A DNA stretch of 64,000 nucleotides from Hanleya hanleyi (Eukaryota > Mollusca > Polyplacophora > Lepidopleurida > Hanleyidae): the NCBI GenBank assembly GCA_036873755.1, contig JAVTVY010025077.1, positions 52,662 through 116,661 of the forward strand, written 5' to 3'. Under the pieces are notes generated by a model that ran no database searches, was not told the DNA's origin, and saw nothing but the letters and a program-made list of their open reading frames with translations. Within the stretch, counting starts at the first letter, position 1. Each line of letters begins with the position of its first letter. Shown here in pieces: positions 47,130 to 55,262 of this stretch. The position numbers were made by a program, and so were the translations under genes.

Positions 47130-47811
47130 GAATACCCAGAGTTACACTTATATAAGCAGTCTTTACAAGTGTATCTGATCTATCTAACAGGGAGAACGTT
47201 AGCTGTGAGATAGGGCCAGATATTAGTGGCTTATACTGTGGGTTAGGGAAAGAAACGGGTTTTCCGCTGTTTATTCCCTCAACGGTCACAGCTATAGCTC
47301 TGAGAATAGTGGAAGGGTAGGCCACATAAGGGTATGCAGTGCTGGTGCGAGCCGTCTCGACTGCCTTCCCCACTAGATTGTGCGATGTATTCACCTCACA
47401 CAGGTGAGCGAACACTTCTTTATGGGGTGCTAGTGTGGGTAAGCTGTCGCCCTGCACTGTCCCATTCAGGATACTGTCAGGATTTGAGAATGCCAGGAGC
47501 CGCGCAAGGCCAAACAGTTGTATGCTACTGTCGGTCGTCAACTTCAGTCGGCCGGTGGCATGGTTTATCTTCAGGCCCGCCCCGTGTGGATTGAAGACCT
47601 CTTTATTAAGGGAACAGACATTGTAATAACCGCTAGGGACAGACACAAGCTTTCCGCCAACAGAGAAGCTAGTTCCGGCTGGGACGTTCTCCCATAGTGG
47701 ATAGAAAGTGAGCTCGAGCAGTGCTACTTTGTATTGCCCGTTTTGGTTCTTGAGCGCATGCGTAAGGTCGACTGCTGCGCCATTTTGAATGTTGCTCAGT
47801 GTTACAAACAT
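47113..47811 (-). CDS. Candidate minor capsid (penton-type) protein
   Basis: About 232 residues from ATG 47811 (MFVTLSN). Intact. Lines such as QYKVALLELTFYPLWENVPAG, the SGYYNV segment, SIQLFGLARLLAFSN, SHNLVGKAVE and a beta-rich end (ISQLTFSLLDRSD, AYISVTLGI) resemble a protein family that I remember beside the candidate major capsid gene in Polinton-like elements. There it is taken as the single-jelly-roll minor capsid protein. This is recollection plus genome position; a fold prediction would be needed. It is the first gene of the leftward block, divergent from the gene at 47854. Confidence 0.55.
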   Translation of the reverse strand: MFVTLSNIQNGAAVDLTHALKNQNGQYKVALLELTFYPLWENVPAGTSFSVGGKLVSVPSGYYNVCSLNKEVFNPHGAGLKINHATGRLKLTTDSSIQLFGLARLLAFSNPDSILNGTVQGDSLPTLAPHKEVFAHLCEVNTSHNLVGKAVETARTSTAYPYVAYPSTILRAIAVTVEGINSGKPVSFPNPQYKPLISGPISQLTFSLLDRSDTLVKTAYISVTLGIHDNDG

Positions 47812-47853
47812 AGTAGCCGGCCACACGAAGTGCTAAACCAGCAAGGATTGCGC

Positions 47854-49231
47854 ATGGATAATAGACACGCCTTTAGCTTCAATGCAAAGGCCACCTACCA
47901 AGCGGGCGGGTTGTACACCGCTGTAACGAGTGTTACTGGGACGTCATTCACTCATCAAGATATCTTGGTGAACTTAGAGAACACAGCAGGTGGTGACTTT
48001 GCGGCCCAGTTTCCTGATGTATTTGTGAAATACTGTCTGCCTGAAGTGAAAAGCGACCAGCTTGTTCAGGCGTGGCGCTCTAATCCCTTGCAGTTTTGGC
48101 AGAATCAGCTGAATTTCGCCGTGTGGTGCGCCACGACCGGCTGCGGCGTGTCTGTGAGCGACCACCTAGCCGCTGGCGCACGAACTGATAGCCACACCCG
48201 GGCCCTCTACACCTTTCATGTCTACTTTCAGATCAGGCGGATCCTAAAAGAGATCCAGGCCCCGCTCCCTCAAGACGACGCCTGGGCGGCATTTAACAAT
48301 CCATTTGACCGCAGAGCATATGAGCGCATCTGTGCAGAGTTTGGGGTGTCGCCGCATGCCGATTGGAGACAGCAGCAGAGCGAAAACAGCGGCATAGGAA
48401 CGATTTACTTCTATGCCACACACGCAGGCTACATGCGACTTCCAAAACCGTACGACCCAGCCTGGCATTCGTTTACTTTCCGGAAAAAAACACTTTCACA
48501 TTGACTACATTGCGCAGGGATCGGAGGCTGACAAGGCGTGGACAACGTTCATGATGGACAGATCGCAGGGCTTCACACATGCAGGCGTCGAGCGTGTTAA
48601 TGATTCCATTCGAACGTATGTATGGGCCATCCTCGGCGCCCAGGCTCAGACGCGCATACGGATCTTAGGAGAGGGCACAGCATTTGACGCGCAGAAGCAG
48701 TTTCTCGCCAACATCGAGGATGCGGTCTCCTCTCCAGTTGACCTCTCATCAGCGATAACACGCTACCAAGACGTCCTGCAGTATGCAGGCTCCAAAGTTA
48801 ACTATGTGTTCGGAATCGGTCTGTACATGGCGCCCAGTGATATGTTGCTCCGCATAGGCCATATCGCCGGTTACAACAATGAGATCGTAGTTGCAACAGA
48901 AAATCAAAAACTGGGCGAGAACGCGGACGTTAACGCAACAGTCGCTCCTCCAAACACAGAAGGAGATACGGGAGAAAAAGGAGTGGTTTCCACGGCGAGC
49001 GGTAGGACTGCGACGCTGGATCATGCCAAGACCGCGACGCTGGATCATGCTGTTCCCACGGCGAGCGGCAAGACCGCGACGCTGGATCATGCCGTTCCCA
49101 CCGCGCCGGTTCACTCTTCGCGAGATGTCGCTGCCTCCACGGTCCCAGCTAGTCAACACGACGACGAAAAGACCGCAATCATCGTCGGTGTCATCGTAGC
49201 TGGGCTGGTGACCATTTGGCTATTTCGTTAG
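47854..49231 (+). pseudogene. Conserved virion-type protein with C-terminal anchor, frameshifted
   Basis: One gene in two frames: 47854 to 48480s, then to 49231. The shift lies in a seven-A run (48484-48490), where one extra base ends the first frame at a TGA 20 bases on. The product would be about 458 residues. Body lines: FNAKATYQAGGLYTAVTSV, DFAAQFPDVFVKYCLPEV and, after the shift, YQDVLQYAGSKVNYVFGIG. The tail has three copies of TATLDHA (about 49010-49100) and a C-terminal membrane segment (TAIIVGVIVAGLVTIWLF). I remember it as a conserved uncharacterised protein of coral Polinton-like elements, probably a membrane-anchored virion protein. Its end overlaps the opposing gene by 12 bases. 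Confidence 0.75.
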
Positions 49232-50517
49232 CCAGTCGCGAGTCACCACATAAAGCAGCCCCGCAGCCGCAACAACCAAGGACCGCATATTCTCTGCAAG
49301 CCATCCAGCAGTTTTCGACATAAGGCTAAGAAGCCAGGAAACAATGCTCCCAATTATGCCGGGCAGCGACGCCGCGGCTTTTCCGGCAAGCTTTGCGAGG
49401 ATTCGGCCGAGGGCGTGTAGGTGTTTCTTGACCCACTCTTTTACAGTCCCGCTCGTCGGAACGCCTGGCTTGGAAGGAGTCGGTGTTGGGGCCGGGGTGC
49501 CCCCGCCCGTCAAAGCAAGCACTAGCGTGGACACGATGAAGCCCAGCGCAGTGAGGATGCTAACAACGGTTATCCCCTGCTCTCTGAACAATGTGCGAAG
49601 TCGCTCAGCAAGGGAAGTATCCTCGTTGAGGACCCGGTTTATCGTCTCACGGATTCTGATAATCTGTGAGCGAAGAGCCTCCCGACTGGCAGTTGCAGCC
49701 TCATGGCGGGCGGCCCGCTCATCCTTGAGTTCTCGAACACGCTCCGCGACGCGCCTTCGAGAGAACTCATCTACGTCAGTCTCATTCAGTTTTCCTTCCT
49801 CGAGAGCAATGCGGTCATCCAATGCTGACAGCTTGACCAGGTTGTTGGTGAGCTCACCCCGAATAGTCTGGAGGGTTTGTCAAGCCCACGCAGCTCTCGG
49901 AGATTTAAAGGGGGGTCGCTCATGGTGCCGAGGACTTCATCGATTTGCGCGTCCGAGAAGGCCGTTTCCATTTTCTGAACAGCGTCTGTGGCTACCTTGG
50001 CTCTTCCGTCGATGTCCTGGAGTTCAACGCTTTCGACCGACGCTGCAGCCCCACCAAGCTCTTCCCTCGCTGTCTGTAGAGCTACCACAGCCTGAGGGGG
50101 CAGCATTCTCGATGACTGTCTGCGCCAGTCTGTAAACCCTAGTTCATCCCAAATCGCGTTGCTACCGCCACGCACCCCAGCTACCGTGGACAGGGAGAGA
50201 GGTCGGCCTGTACGAAGGTTAATTAAGTCCAAGTTGGGGTAAGCCACAAGGCGCAGCTTCCCGTCAATCGTGAGTTCAAACCTCGAGTAATCCCTACCTA
50301 GGTTAGGATTAAGCCCCCTCTCTGCCTGGTAGTTGTAGTAGTCATCGACAGCTGTCTGGACTATCTCTCGCTGAAGAGAGACAGGGCGCTCACCTTCCTG
50401 CGCTTGCGCGTCCGAAGGACCCACTCTGTCTGTTGACAAATCGACATCGTCCGTTTCCTCGTCCCTCCTCGTTTCTGTCTCGGCGAGACGGCCGGTATCA
50501 ACATCATAGTCCGCCAT
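49220..50517 (-). pseudogene. Large coiled-coil/membrane protein, frameshifted
   Basis: One gene: start ATG 50517 (MADYDVDTGRLAE), frame lost near 49855-49862 by a one-base deletion, then open to 49220. About 430 residues: an acidic N-terminus (REIVQTAVDDYYNYQAE, GRDYSRFELTIDGKLRL), a helical middle (QIDEVLGTMSDPPLNLREL), a long charged coiled coil (ERVRELKDERAARHEA, LRSQIIRIRETINRVL), a hydrophobic stretch (VVSILTALGFIVSTLVLAL), a Pro-rich hinge (TPAPTPTPSKPG) and amphipathic or hydrophobic helices to the end. I remember very similar uncharacterised proteins from corals. A virion-membrane or entry-machinery role is possible but unproven. It shares a 51-bp divergent promoter region with the candidate capsid gene. 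Confidence 0.75.
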
Positions 50518-50568
50518 ATTGAATAATAGTCCGCCATATGAATAGTCACAGCTTATCACTTCAATAAG
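50518..50568. promoter_or_regulatory. Short divergent promoter region
   Basis: Only 51 bp separate the ATG of the leftward coiled-coil gene (50517) from the ATG of the candidate capsid gene (50569). It contains a partial duplication of GAATAATAGTCCGCCATA. Both late-type genes must be driven from here or from further inside the neighbours. Confidence 0.5.
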
Positions 50569-51858
50569 ATGGCTTCTTCACAATACGGTCGCAAGCTTAA
50601 TCCCTACCGCAGACTTCGTGAGCCACTTGGGATCAAGGGGGTTCGCCAGACAGTTGTGATCACAAACAACACCAGCACTATCGATCAGAACCAACAGCTA
50701 CTGGTGCGATTTCCCAATCTCGGAGCGAACGATGTTATCGTTCCGGGGACCGCCCGCCTCGCCTGCAACATCGAACTGAAATCATCCGACGTGAATCGAA
50801 CCGTGGTTCAGAATTTGGGCCGCGCAATCATAAAGAAGACAACAATCAAAATCAGCGGCAATGAGGTTATGAGCATTGACGACTCCGACGTATACTACTG
50901 CTATCGCGACCTGTGGAAAACAGCCAAAGAGCGCGATAATGCAGCCTACCAGGGTATAGATACTGGCAGAACCCAGAACACGACAAAGCTTCGGGTTGGT
51001 ACCGGGGATGCTGAAAACAAGAAAACAGATAAAGCCATAGCGCGGGCATACGGCAACCGCTTCTTTGTCCCGCTTGACTTCGAGTTGCTGGACAGTCATA
51101 TGCCTTTCTACCAAAGTGCGCTTGGTGATCGTCTGGAGTACGAACTGACATTCAACGACTACAGTCGCGTGATCGTCGCAAAGGATGATGAAGCGGCCAG
51201 TTACAATATTGAAAACATCTGCCTAGAGTTCGAAATGGTCACGCAGAATGATCTCGCTAGATTGATCCGAACCCAGTATACAGGACGCCTAGCCATCCTC
51301 TACGACAGGGTGCTCCGCCACCGCAAACTGACACTTAACAAGTCTGACACTCTCTGGAACATCAACTTGAACGTGCCCGCTCGCAGCATGAAGGGCATTC
51401 TTATGCTGTTCGAAGAACCTGTCCCCTGGAAGCGCGACACTGAGGACTTCTATAATCCGCTCATCACGAAGGTAGAGGTGTGCATCGAGGGGGTGCCGAA
51501 TCAGCTGTACAGTCAAGGACTGAGAGCGCACCAGCTGTGGGATGAGACCAAGAAAGAGTTCGCAGCCGGTAGTAAACGTCAATTCGAGGTTGCAATGGCC
51601 GCAAAAGACCTGGATCTGGCAGACGTCTCCCTGGGGGAGTTCCTGACCGCAAAATATGCACTATGGCTGGATCTGCGAGTCACGGACGATGACGGACTAC
51701 ATGGGAGCGGCCGAAGAGTGGTGAATGCCAGCGAGGGCATCACTATCCAGATCACAAAGGAAGCAGAGCCGGTCGGCCCATTGAACGTTTATCTGTACAT
51801 CGTCATGGATGCACAAATGAATATCGAGGATGGCCGACTCAAAGAAGTGCTCAATTAA
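50569..51858 (+). CDS. Candidate major capsid protein
   Basis: 429 residues, intact, good ATG. It is long, beta-rich and low in Cys, with repeated conserved lines: YGRKLNPYRRLREPLGI, NNTSTIDQNQQLLVRFPNL, SHMPFYQSALGDRLEYELT, LWNINLNVPARSMKGILML, FYNPLITKVEVCIEGVPNQL and YIVMDAQMNIEDG. This matches a family that I remember as the likely double-jelly-roll major capsid protein of Polinton-like elements in corals and hydra. Size, position directly before the packaging ATPase and preservation all agree. No enzymatic motif is present. The capsid call is inference without a structure. Confidence 0.7.
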   Translation: MASSQYGRKLNPYRRLREPLGIKGVRQTVVITNNTSTIDQNQQLLVRFPNLGANDVIVPGTARLACNIELKSSDVNRTVVQNLGRAIIKKTTIKISGNEVMSIDDSDVYYCYRDLWKTAKERDNAAYQGIDTGRTQNTTKLRVGTGDAENKKTDKAIARAYGNRFFVPLDFELLDSHMPFYQSALGDRLEYELTFNDYSRVIVAKDDEAASYNIENICLEFEMVTQNDLARLIRTQYTGRLAILYDRVLRHRKLTLNKSDTLWNINLNVPARSMKGILMLFEEPVPWKRDTEDFYNPLITKVEVCIEGVPNQLYSQGLRAHQLWDETKKEFAAGSKRQFEVAMAAKDLDLADVSLGEFLTAKYALWLDLRVTDDDGLHGSGRRVVNASEGITIQITKEAEPVGPLNVYLYIVMDAQMNIEDGRLKEVLN

Positions 51859-52471
51859 TGGCGCAGCCCCGCTGCTTCCCAAAGACCCCCACTCCGCTAT
51901 TATATGTGGCCAGACAGGGTGTGGTAAGACGGTTTTCGCCCTTGACCTGCTCTAAGTCCACTTCCGTGGTGTCTTTGAGCACATCGTCATCCTTTGTCCC
52001 ACGATTCGCTACAACAGCACCTACCTAGCCCGACATTGGGTCTGGGCTGACCCAGAGATCTACATAGTCGACCCCGGCGAGCGTCTCCACGACTATCTGC
52101 GAGCATTCTATCGCCTTTTTGCCGGAGAACACACTTTGTACATCATTGATGACTGTGCCGCAAGCAAGGCTCTAACCAAAAAGAAAGACAGGCTGTCTGA
52201 GCTAGCCTTCAGTGGCCGCCACACAGAGCAGAGCGTTTGGGTGCTGACCCAGAAGTACAACTCGGTCTTGAAGGATCTACGAGAGCAGACGCGATGGTGC
52301 GCCCTGTTTCACTGTAAGGACCGCGATTCTTTTGAAGAGTGCCTGCGCGAGAACGATGTTATTCCAACAAGAGATGAGCGACTCAAAACTAGGGCGCTGC
52401 TGGCAGAGACAAAACATGCAAAACTCCTGTTAAAAACTGACCAGCCGGCTGCATATATGGTTGTTGTTTAG
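51830..52471 (+). pseudogene. FtsK/HerA-type DNA-packaging ATPase, one TAA
   Basis: Starts at ATG 51830 (MADSKKCS), overlapping the capsid gene by 29 bases in another frame. About 213 codons with one in-frame TAA at 51953-51955. Walker A is GQTGCGKT near residues 29-36 and Walker B is LYIIDDCAA. The sensor-like line VWVLTQKYN follows, and the protein ends in AAYMVVV. This family pumps viral DNA into preformed capsids. The stop lies about 5 residues after Walker A, so no active ATPase can be made without read-through. The start was chosen because it gives the first Met in the frame before Walker A. Confidence 0.88.
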
Positions 52472-52478
52472 GCCGTAA

Positions 52479-53285
52479 ATGTGGGAAGTGCTACTGCTTT
52501 GCCAGATTCTTACTCTCGGAGCCTTTGTGTATATCATCTACGAATATATTAGACTGAAGAGGTACGTAAGTCATAGTATTAACCTTTGCCAGCGGTACGC
52601 GCATGTGATACGGGCCACGCACGTAGCAAACATGGATTGCGATGAGCTTATTGACGAGCTGTTGGAAGAAGAGGCCGGCGGTCGTGCAGCCAAGGCTGCT
52701 ACATCTAGTTGCCACGACGGCGCGGAAGCTGGAGCCGCAGGGTCTCGCTCAAGCTCCGTAGGGGCCGCCGGGACGACTAGTGCTAGTAAACGCGAAAGAC
52801 TAGCAGCGTTGGCCGCCGGAGGACAAGCCAAGGAGTACATGGGGAGGGTCATTACACCGAACCAGGTCGAAAGCCTGGACGATGGAGAAGTTGACAAGCT
52901 GTATGCTCGCTATGAAGCGCGCTTGGGAGCTAAGATGACCAAGACCTTGGGGACAGCTGCACTTCAGCTCTATGCCATGGCAGCCAGCTCTTTGCTCCCC
53001 ATTCCATCTGAAAATCAGTCAAAGCTCGTTGCTGGCCTAGAAGATGATCCCTTCGTTGAGCATGCGCTAAGCAATGCTACCTGTCAGCTATACCACCGCT
53101 TTGGAATGCTCTTAGCACCCCTGACCACATTCCTTACCACTGTTAAACACTGCCAATTTGGACACACATGCCCCCAGACATATGCGTCTACGTTCGATGA
53201 TGACGGAGGTACTGGAACCACAAGTGAATCAGCCACCGGTGACAGTGACTCGACAGACCCTCAGTCAGGAAGGGACAGCGCCTGA
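52479..53285 (+). CDS. Conserved membrane-anchored protein of unknown function
   Basis: 268 residues, intact. An N-terminal hydrophobic segment (EVLLLCQILTLGAFVYIIY) could be a signal anchor. If translation starts at the internal Met at 52632 (MDCDELIDELLEEE) it would be lost. Next comes an Ala/Gly/Ser-rich linker, then a conserved core (GQAKEYMGRVITPNQ, VDKLYARYEARLGAKM, VEHALSNATCQLYHRFGM, TVKHCQFGH) and an acidic Thr/Ser tail. I remember the core from uncharacterised coral proteins in the same gene cluster. It starts 7 bp after the ATPase stop, so it is co-transcribed. Confidence 0.7.
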   Translation: MWEVLLLCQILTLGAFVYIIYEYIRLKRYVSHSINLCQRYAHVIRATHVANMDCDELIDELLEEEAGGRAAKAATSSCHDGAEAGAAGSRSSSVGAAGTTSASKRERLAALAAGGQAKEYMGRVITPNQVESLDDGEVDKLYARYEARLGAKMTKTLGTAALQLYAMAASSLLPIPSENQSKLVAGLEDDPFVEHALSNATCQLYHRFGMLLAPLTTFLTTVKHCQFGHTCPQTYASTFDDDGGTGTTSESATGDSDSTDPQSGRDSA

Positions 53286-53481
53286 TGAAAAGAACCCTAA
53301 AAAGGTGGAAGCGGGACGAAAGGGCGCTGCCGCGCGAAAGGCCAAACAAGAACGACTGAAGATGGAGCTCAGGGAGATCAAGGAACGTCTTGCTCCCACA
53401 GGGATGGCACAGGCTGCCGAGACGACCACCACCAACACCGAACCGACCGTCGAAAACTCACGGAGTGCTGGACCACAGTGA
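53197..53481 (+). CDS. Small basic protein
   Basis: About 94 residues from ATG 53197, overlapping the previous gene by 89 bases. The centre is strongly basic (NPKKVEAGRKGAAARKAKQE, then KMELREIKERL) and helical, the ends are polar. Basic small proteins in such elements may bind packaged DNA or act as scaffold; this is inference. Intact. Confidence 0.6.
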   Translation: MMTEVLEPQVNQPPVTVTRQTLSQEGTAPDEKNPKKVEAGRKGAAARKAKQERLKMELREIKERLAPTGMAQAAETTTTNTEPTVENSRSAGPQ

Positions 53482-53676
53482 GCTCCTTATATACTATGCA
53501 GTCTAGGAATTGCAGGGGCTCTGCTCGTGGGATACAGGTTGCGCTCGCGTGCACTTTCAGGATCGCCGCTTGTGAGAGAACCAATCGATCGTCGAGCGGC
53601 AGCGCGCCTGACGCCAGTCGTCTCGACCGAAGCTACAGGGGCCGAGCATTTAAAGGATCCTTTCCGTATGCAATAA
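53465..53676 (+). pseudogene. Small single-membrane-segment protein, frameshifted
   Basis: A short gene in two frames: DHSELLIYYAV from about 53465, then after a one-base shift near 53510 GIAGALLVGYRLRSR and a polar tail ending KDPFRMQ with a TAA at 53674-53676. No ATG is visible at the expected start. The hydrophobic segment followed by a basic stretch and the DPFRMQ end recall a small protein of related coral elements. Confidence 0.5.
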
Positions 53677-53721
53677 TGAAGTAACAACAGTAGCCGCACC
53701 AGCGGGAACAGCGTATAAAAC

Positions 53722-54150
53722 ATGGCCTCGGTTGCCTTGCTAGTGGGTGGAGCTCTGGTCAATGCTCTTGCCTTCAGTGGGTCGAATTACCTCTTTTCAA
53801 TGTTTCGAAGTTCGGGTCTTGACGAAGAGCGCAAACGTCATGATAAGGCTATAGAACAGCTCCAGGCTACACGGGATGCATGGACAAAAAAGCGAACCGA
53901 AAGGCTTGACTGGATAAACGAAGAGCTCCGATGACAGGGTCACGCCGTTCGCACGTTCCATGACGTCGATGCCGCAATCCGCGACTACTCACAAGTCACG
54001 GGCAAAATACTTGACCCTCTCGGCCCAGAGCCACGTCTTTCAGACGTGTACGTACCTTCAGGTAGCCAAAAAGACCGGGAGATCGCCTTTGTCATTCTAG
54101 GAATGGGCGTGACGGGGCTCGTAGCCTATAAAGTAGCCAAAAACTTGTAG
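53722..54150 (+). pseudogene. Conserved small membrane protein, one TGA
   Basis: 143 codons, ATG 53722, in-frame TGA at 53932-53934. First half: hydrophobic N-terminus (SVALLVGGALVNALAFSGSNYLF), then a charged helix (HDKAIEQLQATRDAWTKKR, ERLDWINEELR). After the stop: DVDAAIRDYSQVTGKIL, SDVYVPSG and a hydrophobic end (IAFVILGMGVTGLVAYKVAKNL). I remember the same layout from coral Polinton-like clusters. The stop sits within a CGATGA context and looks like a point mutation. Confidence 0.75.
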
Positions 54151-54250
54151 CCTAGTAGAGCCGCATCTTGTGTGCACAAGGCCAGTTGCCACGCAAACTA
54201 GCAATATAGAGACTTTCACCTCTTGGAATGTCGGCACGACAGCAGCTACA

Positions 54251-55262
54251 ATGGGTCGTGAAACGAAAAAGCTATCCCGACGCCTCGCGGGGCACTACTA
54301 CAGCCCGAGCGGTTACTGGTTATTGATAGCAGCTATCAAGAACCTCGCCGCAGCAGCCAGGGTCTCCGAAGATATGGCTCGAATATGGCTCAAGAAGCAG
54401 GCCATTTGGCAGATTTATCTTCCGCGCCCTCGCCATGTTCCACGCCCGCGTTTTGGTGTGAAGATGCCGAACGAGGTTCATCAAGCCGACCTGCTCTTTC
54501 TATCACACGACCGCTTCCCCCGTGGTCGCAAAACCTACAAGTATGCGCTCACGCTTGTAGATGTGGCATCGCGCTACAAGGAGGCCGAGCCTCTGGCCAC
54601 AAAAGAAGCCAAATGGGTCGCTGACGCTCTCTCCCGCATCTACAAGCGGAGCCCTCTTAGCGGGCCGAAGCTTCTTCAGATTGACCCTGGGCGCGAGTTT
54701 ATGGGCGCGGTGAGCCAGCTACTGGCCAAGCATGACGTTTCTGTCAGACGCGGTCGTGTGGACATTCATCGGGACCAGGGGATCGTGGAGCGCTTTAACC
54801 GGACCCTGGCTGAGCGGTTGTTTGGGCACCAATACGCCCAGGAGATGCGACTTCCGTCGGGGGCGCGTTCAACGGAGTGGGTGGCTCGACTGCCTGCCGT
54901 CGTTAGGGCCCTGAACGGAGAAGTGACCCGCCTCACCGGTAAGAAGCCTAAGGATGCCATCAAGCTTGTGGCTGTGACACAAAAACCTTCTTCTGTTGTT
55001 GCTGGTCGCCCCATCGGTCTCAAAGAGGAAAAGCTTCCCTCTGGTGTACATATACCAGGATGGCGAGCTGGCGGGTGGAAGACGCCGCGCGACTGATCCA
55101 GTGTGGTCCCTCCAGGTGTACCGGCTTGGACGCTCGGTCACCAAGCCTGATGAGCCTGTCCTGTATTATCTGCAAGATGGTCCTGCTCGTGGGTTCGTCC
55201 GGGAAGAGCTCCTTGCGGTGCCTCCTGATACTCAGCTGCCGCCGGATGGCGTTCTCAAGTGA
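54251..55262 (+). pseudogene. Retroviral-type DDE integrase, frameshifted near C-terminus
   Basis: Starts at ATG 54251 (MGRETKKL). The catalytic core is intact in one frame: Asp about 80 (HQADLLFL), Asp about 145 (LLQIDPGREF) and Glu about 180 (GIVERFNRTL), with 34 residues between the last two. A one-base shift near 55040-55055 moves the C-terminal domain (RRRATDPVWSLQVYR, VLYYLQDGPARGFVREEL) to another frame, ending in TGA 55260-55262. This enzyme inserts the element and makes the 6-bp duplication. The stop overlaps the end of the convergent polymerase gene by 8 bases. Confidence 0.92.

Noticed and set aside
48482..48492. Programmed frameshift at the seven-A run
   Set aside because: The needed shift is +1 and not the usual -1, and other genes of the element carry random shifts, so an indel is more likely.
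53478..53684. 68-codon plus frame MSSLYTMQSRN
   Set aside because: Composition is random; the small membrane-protein gene in the other frames explains the region.
46034..53934. In-frame TGA codons as selenocysteine
   Set aside because: Related elements can use selenocysteine, but here the two TGAs fall in unrelated membrane proteins beside TAA and TAG lesions, so decay is simpler.
54170..54250. Integrase start upstream of 54251
   Set aside because: The extension begins with a non-ATG codon and lacks conserved residues; the ATG at 54251 fits better.
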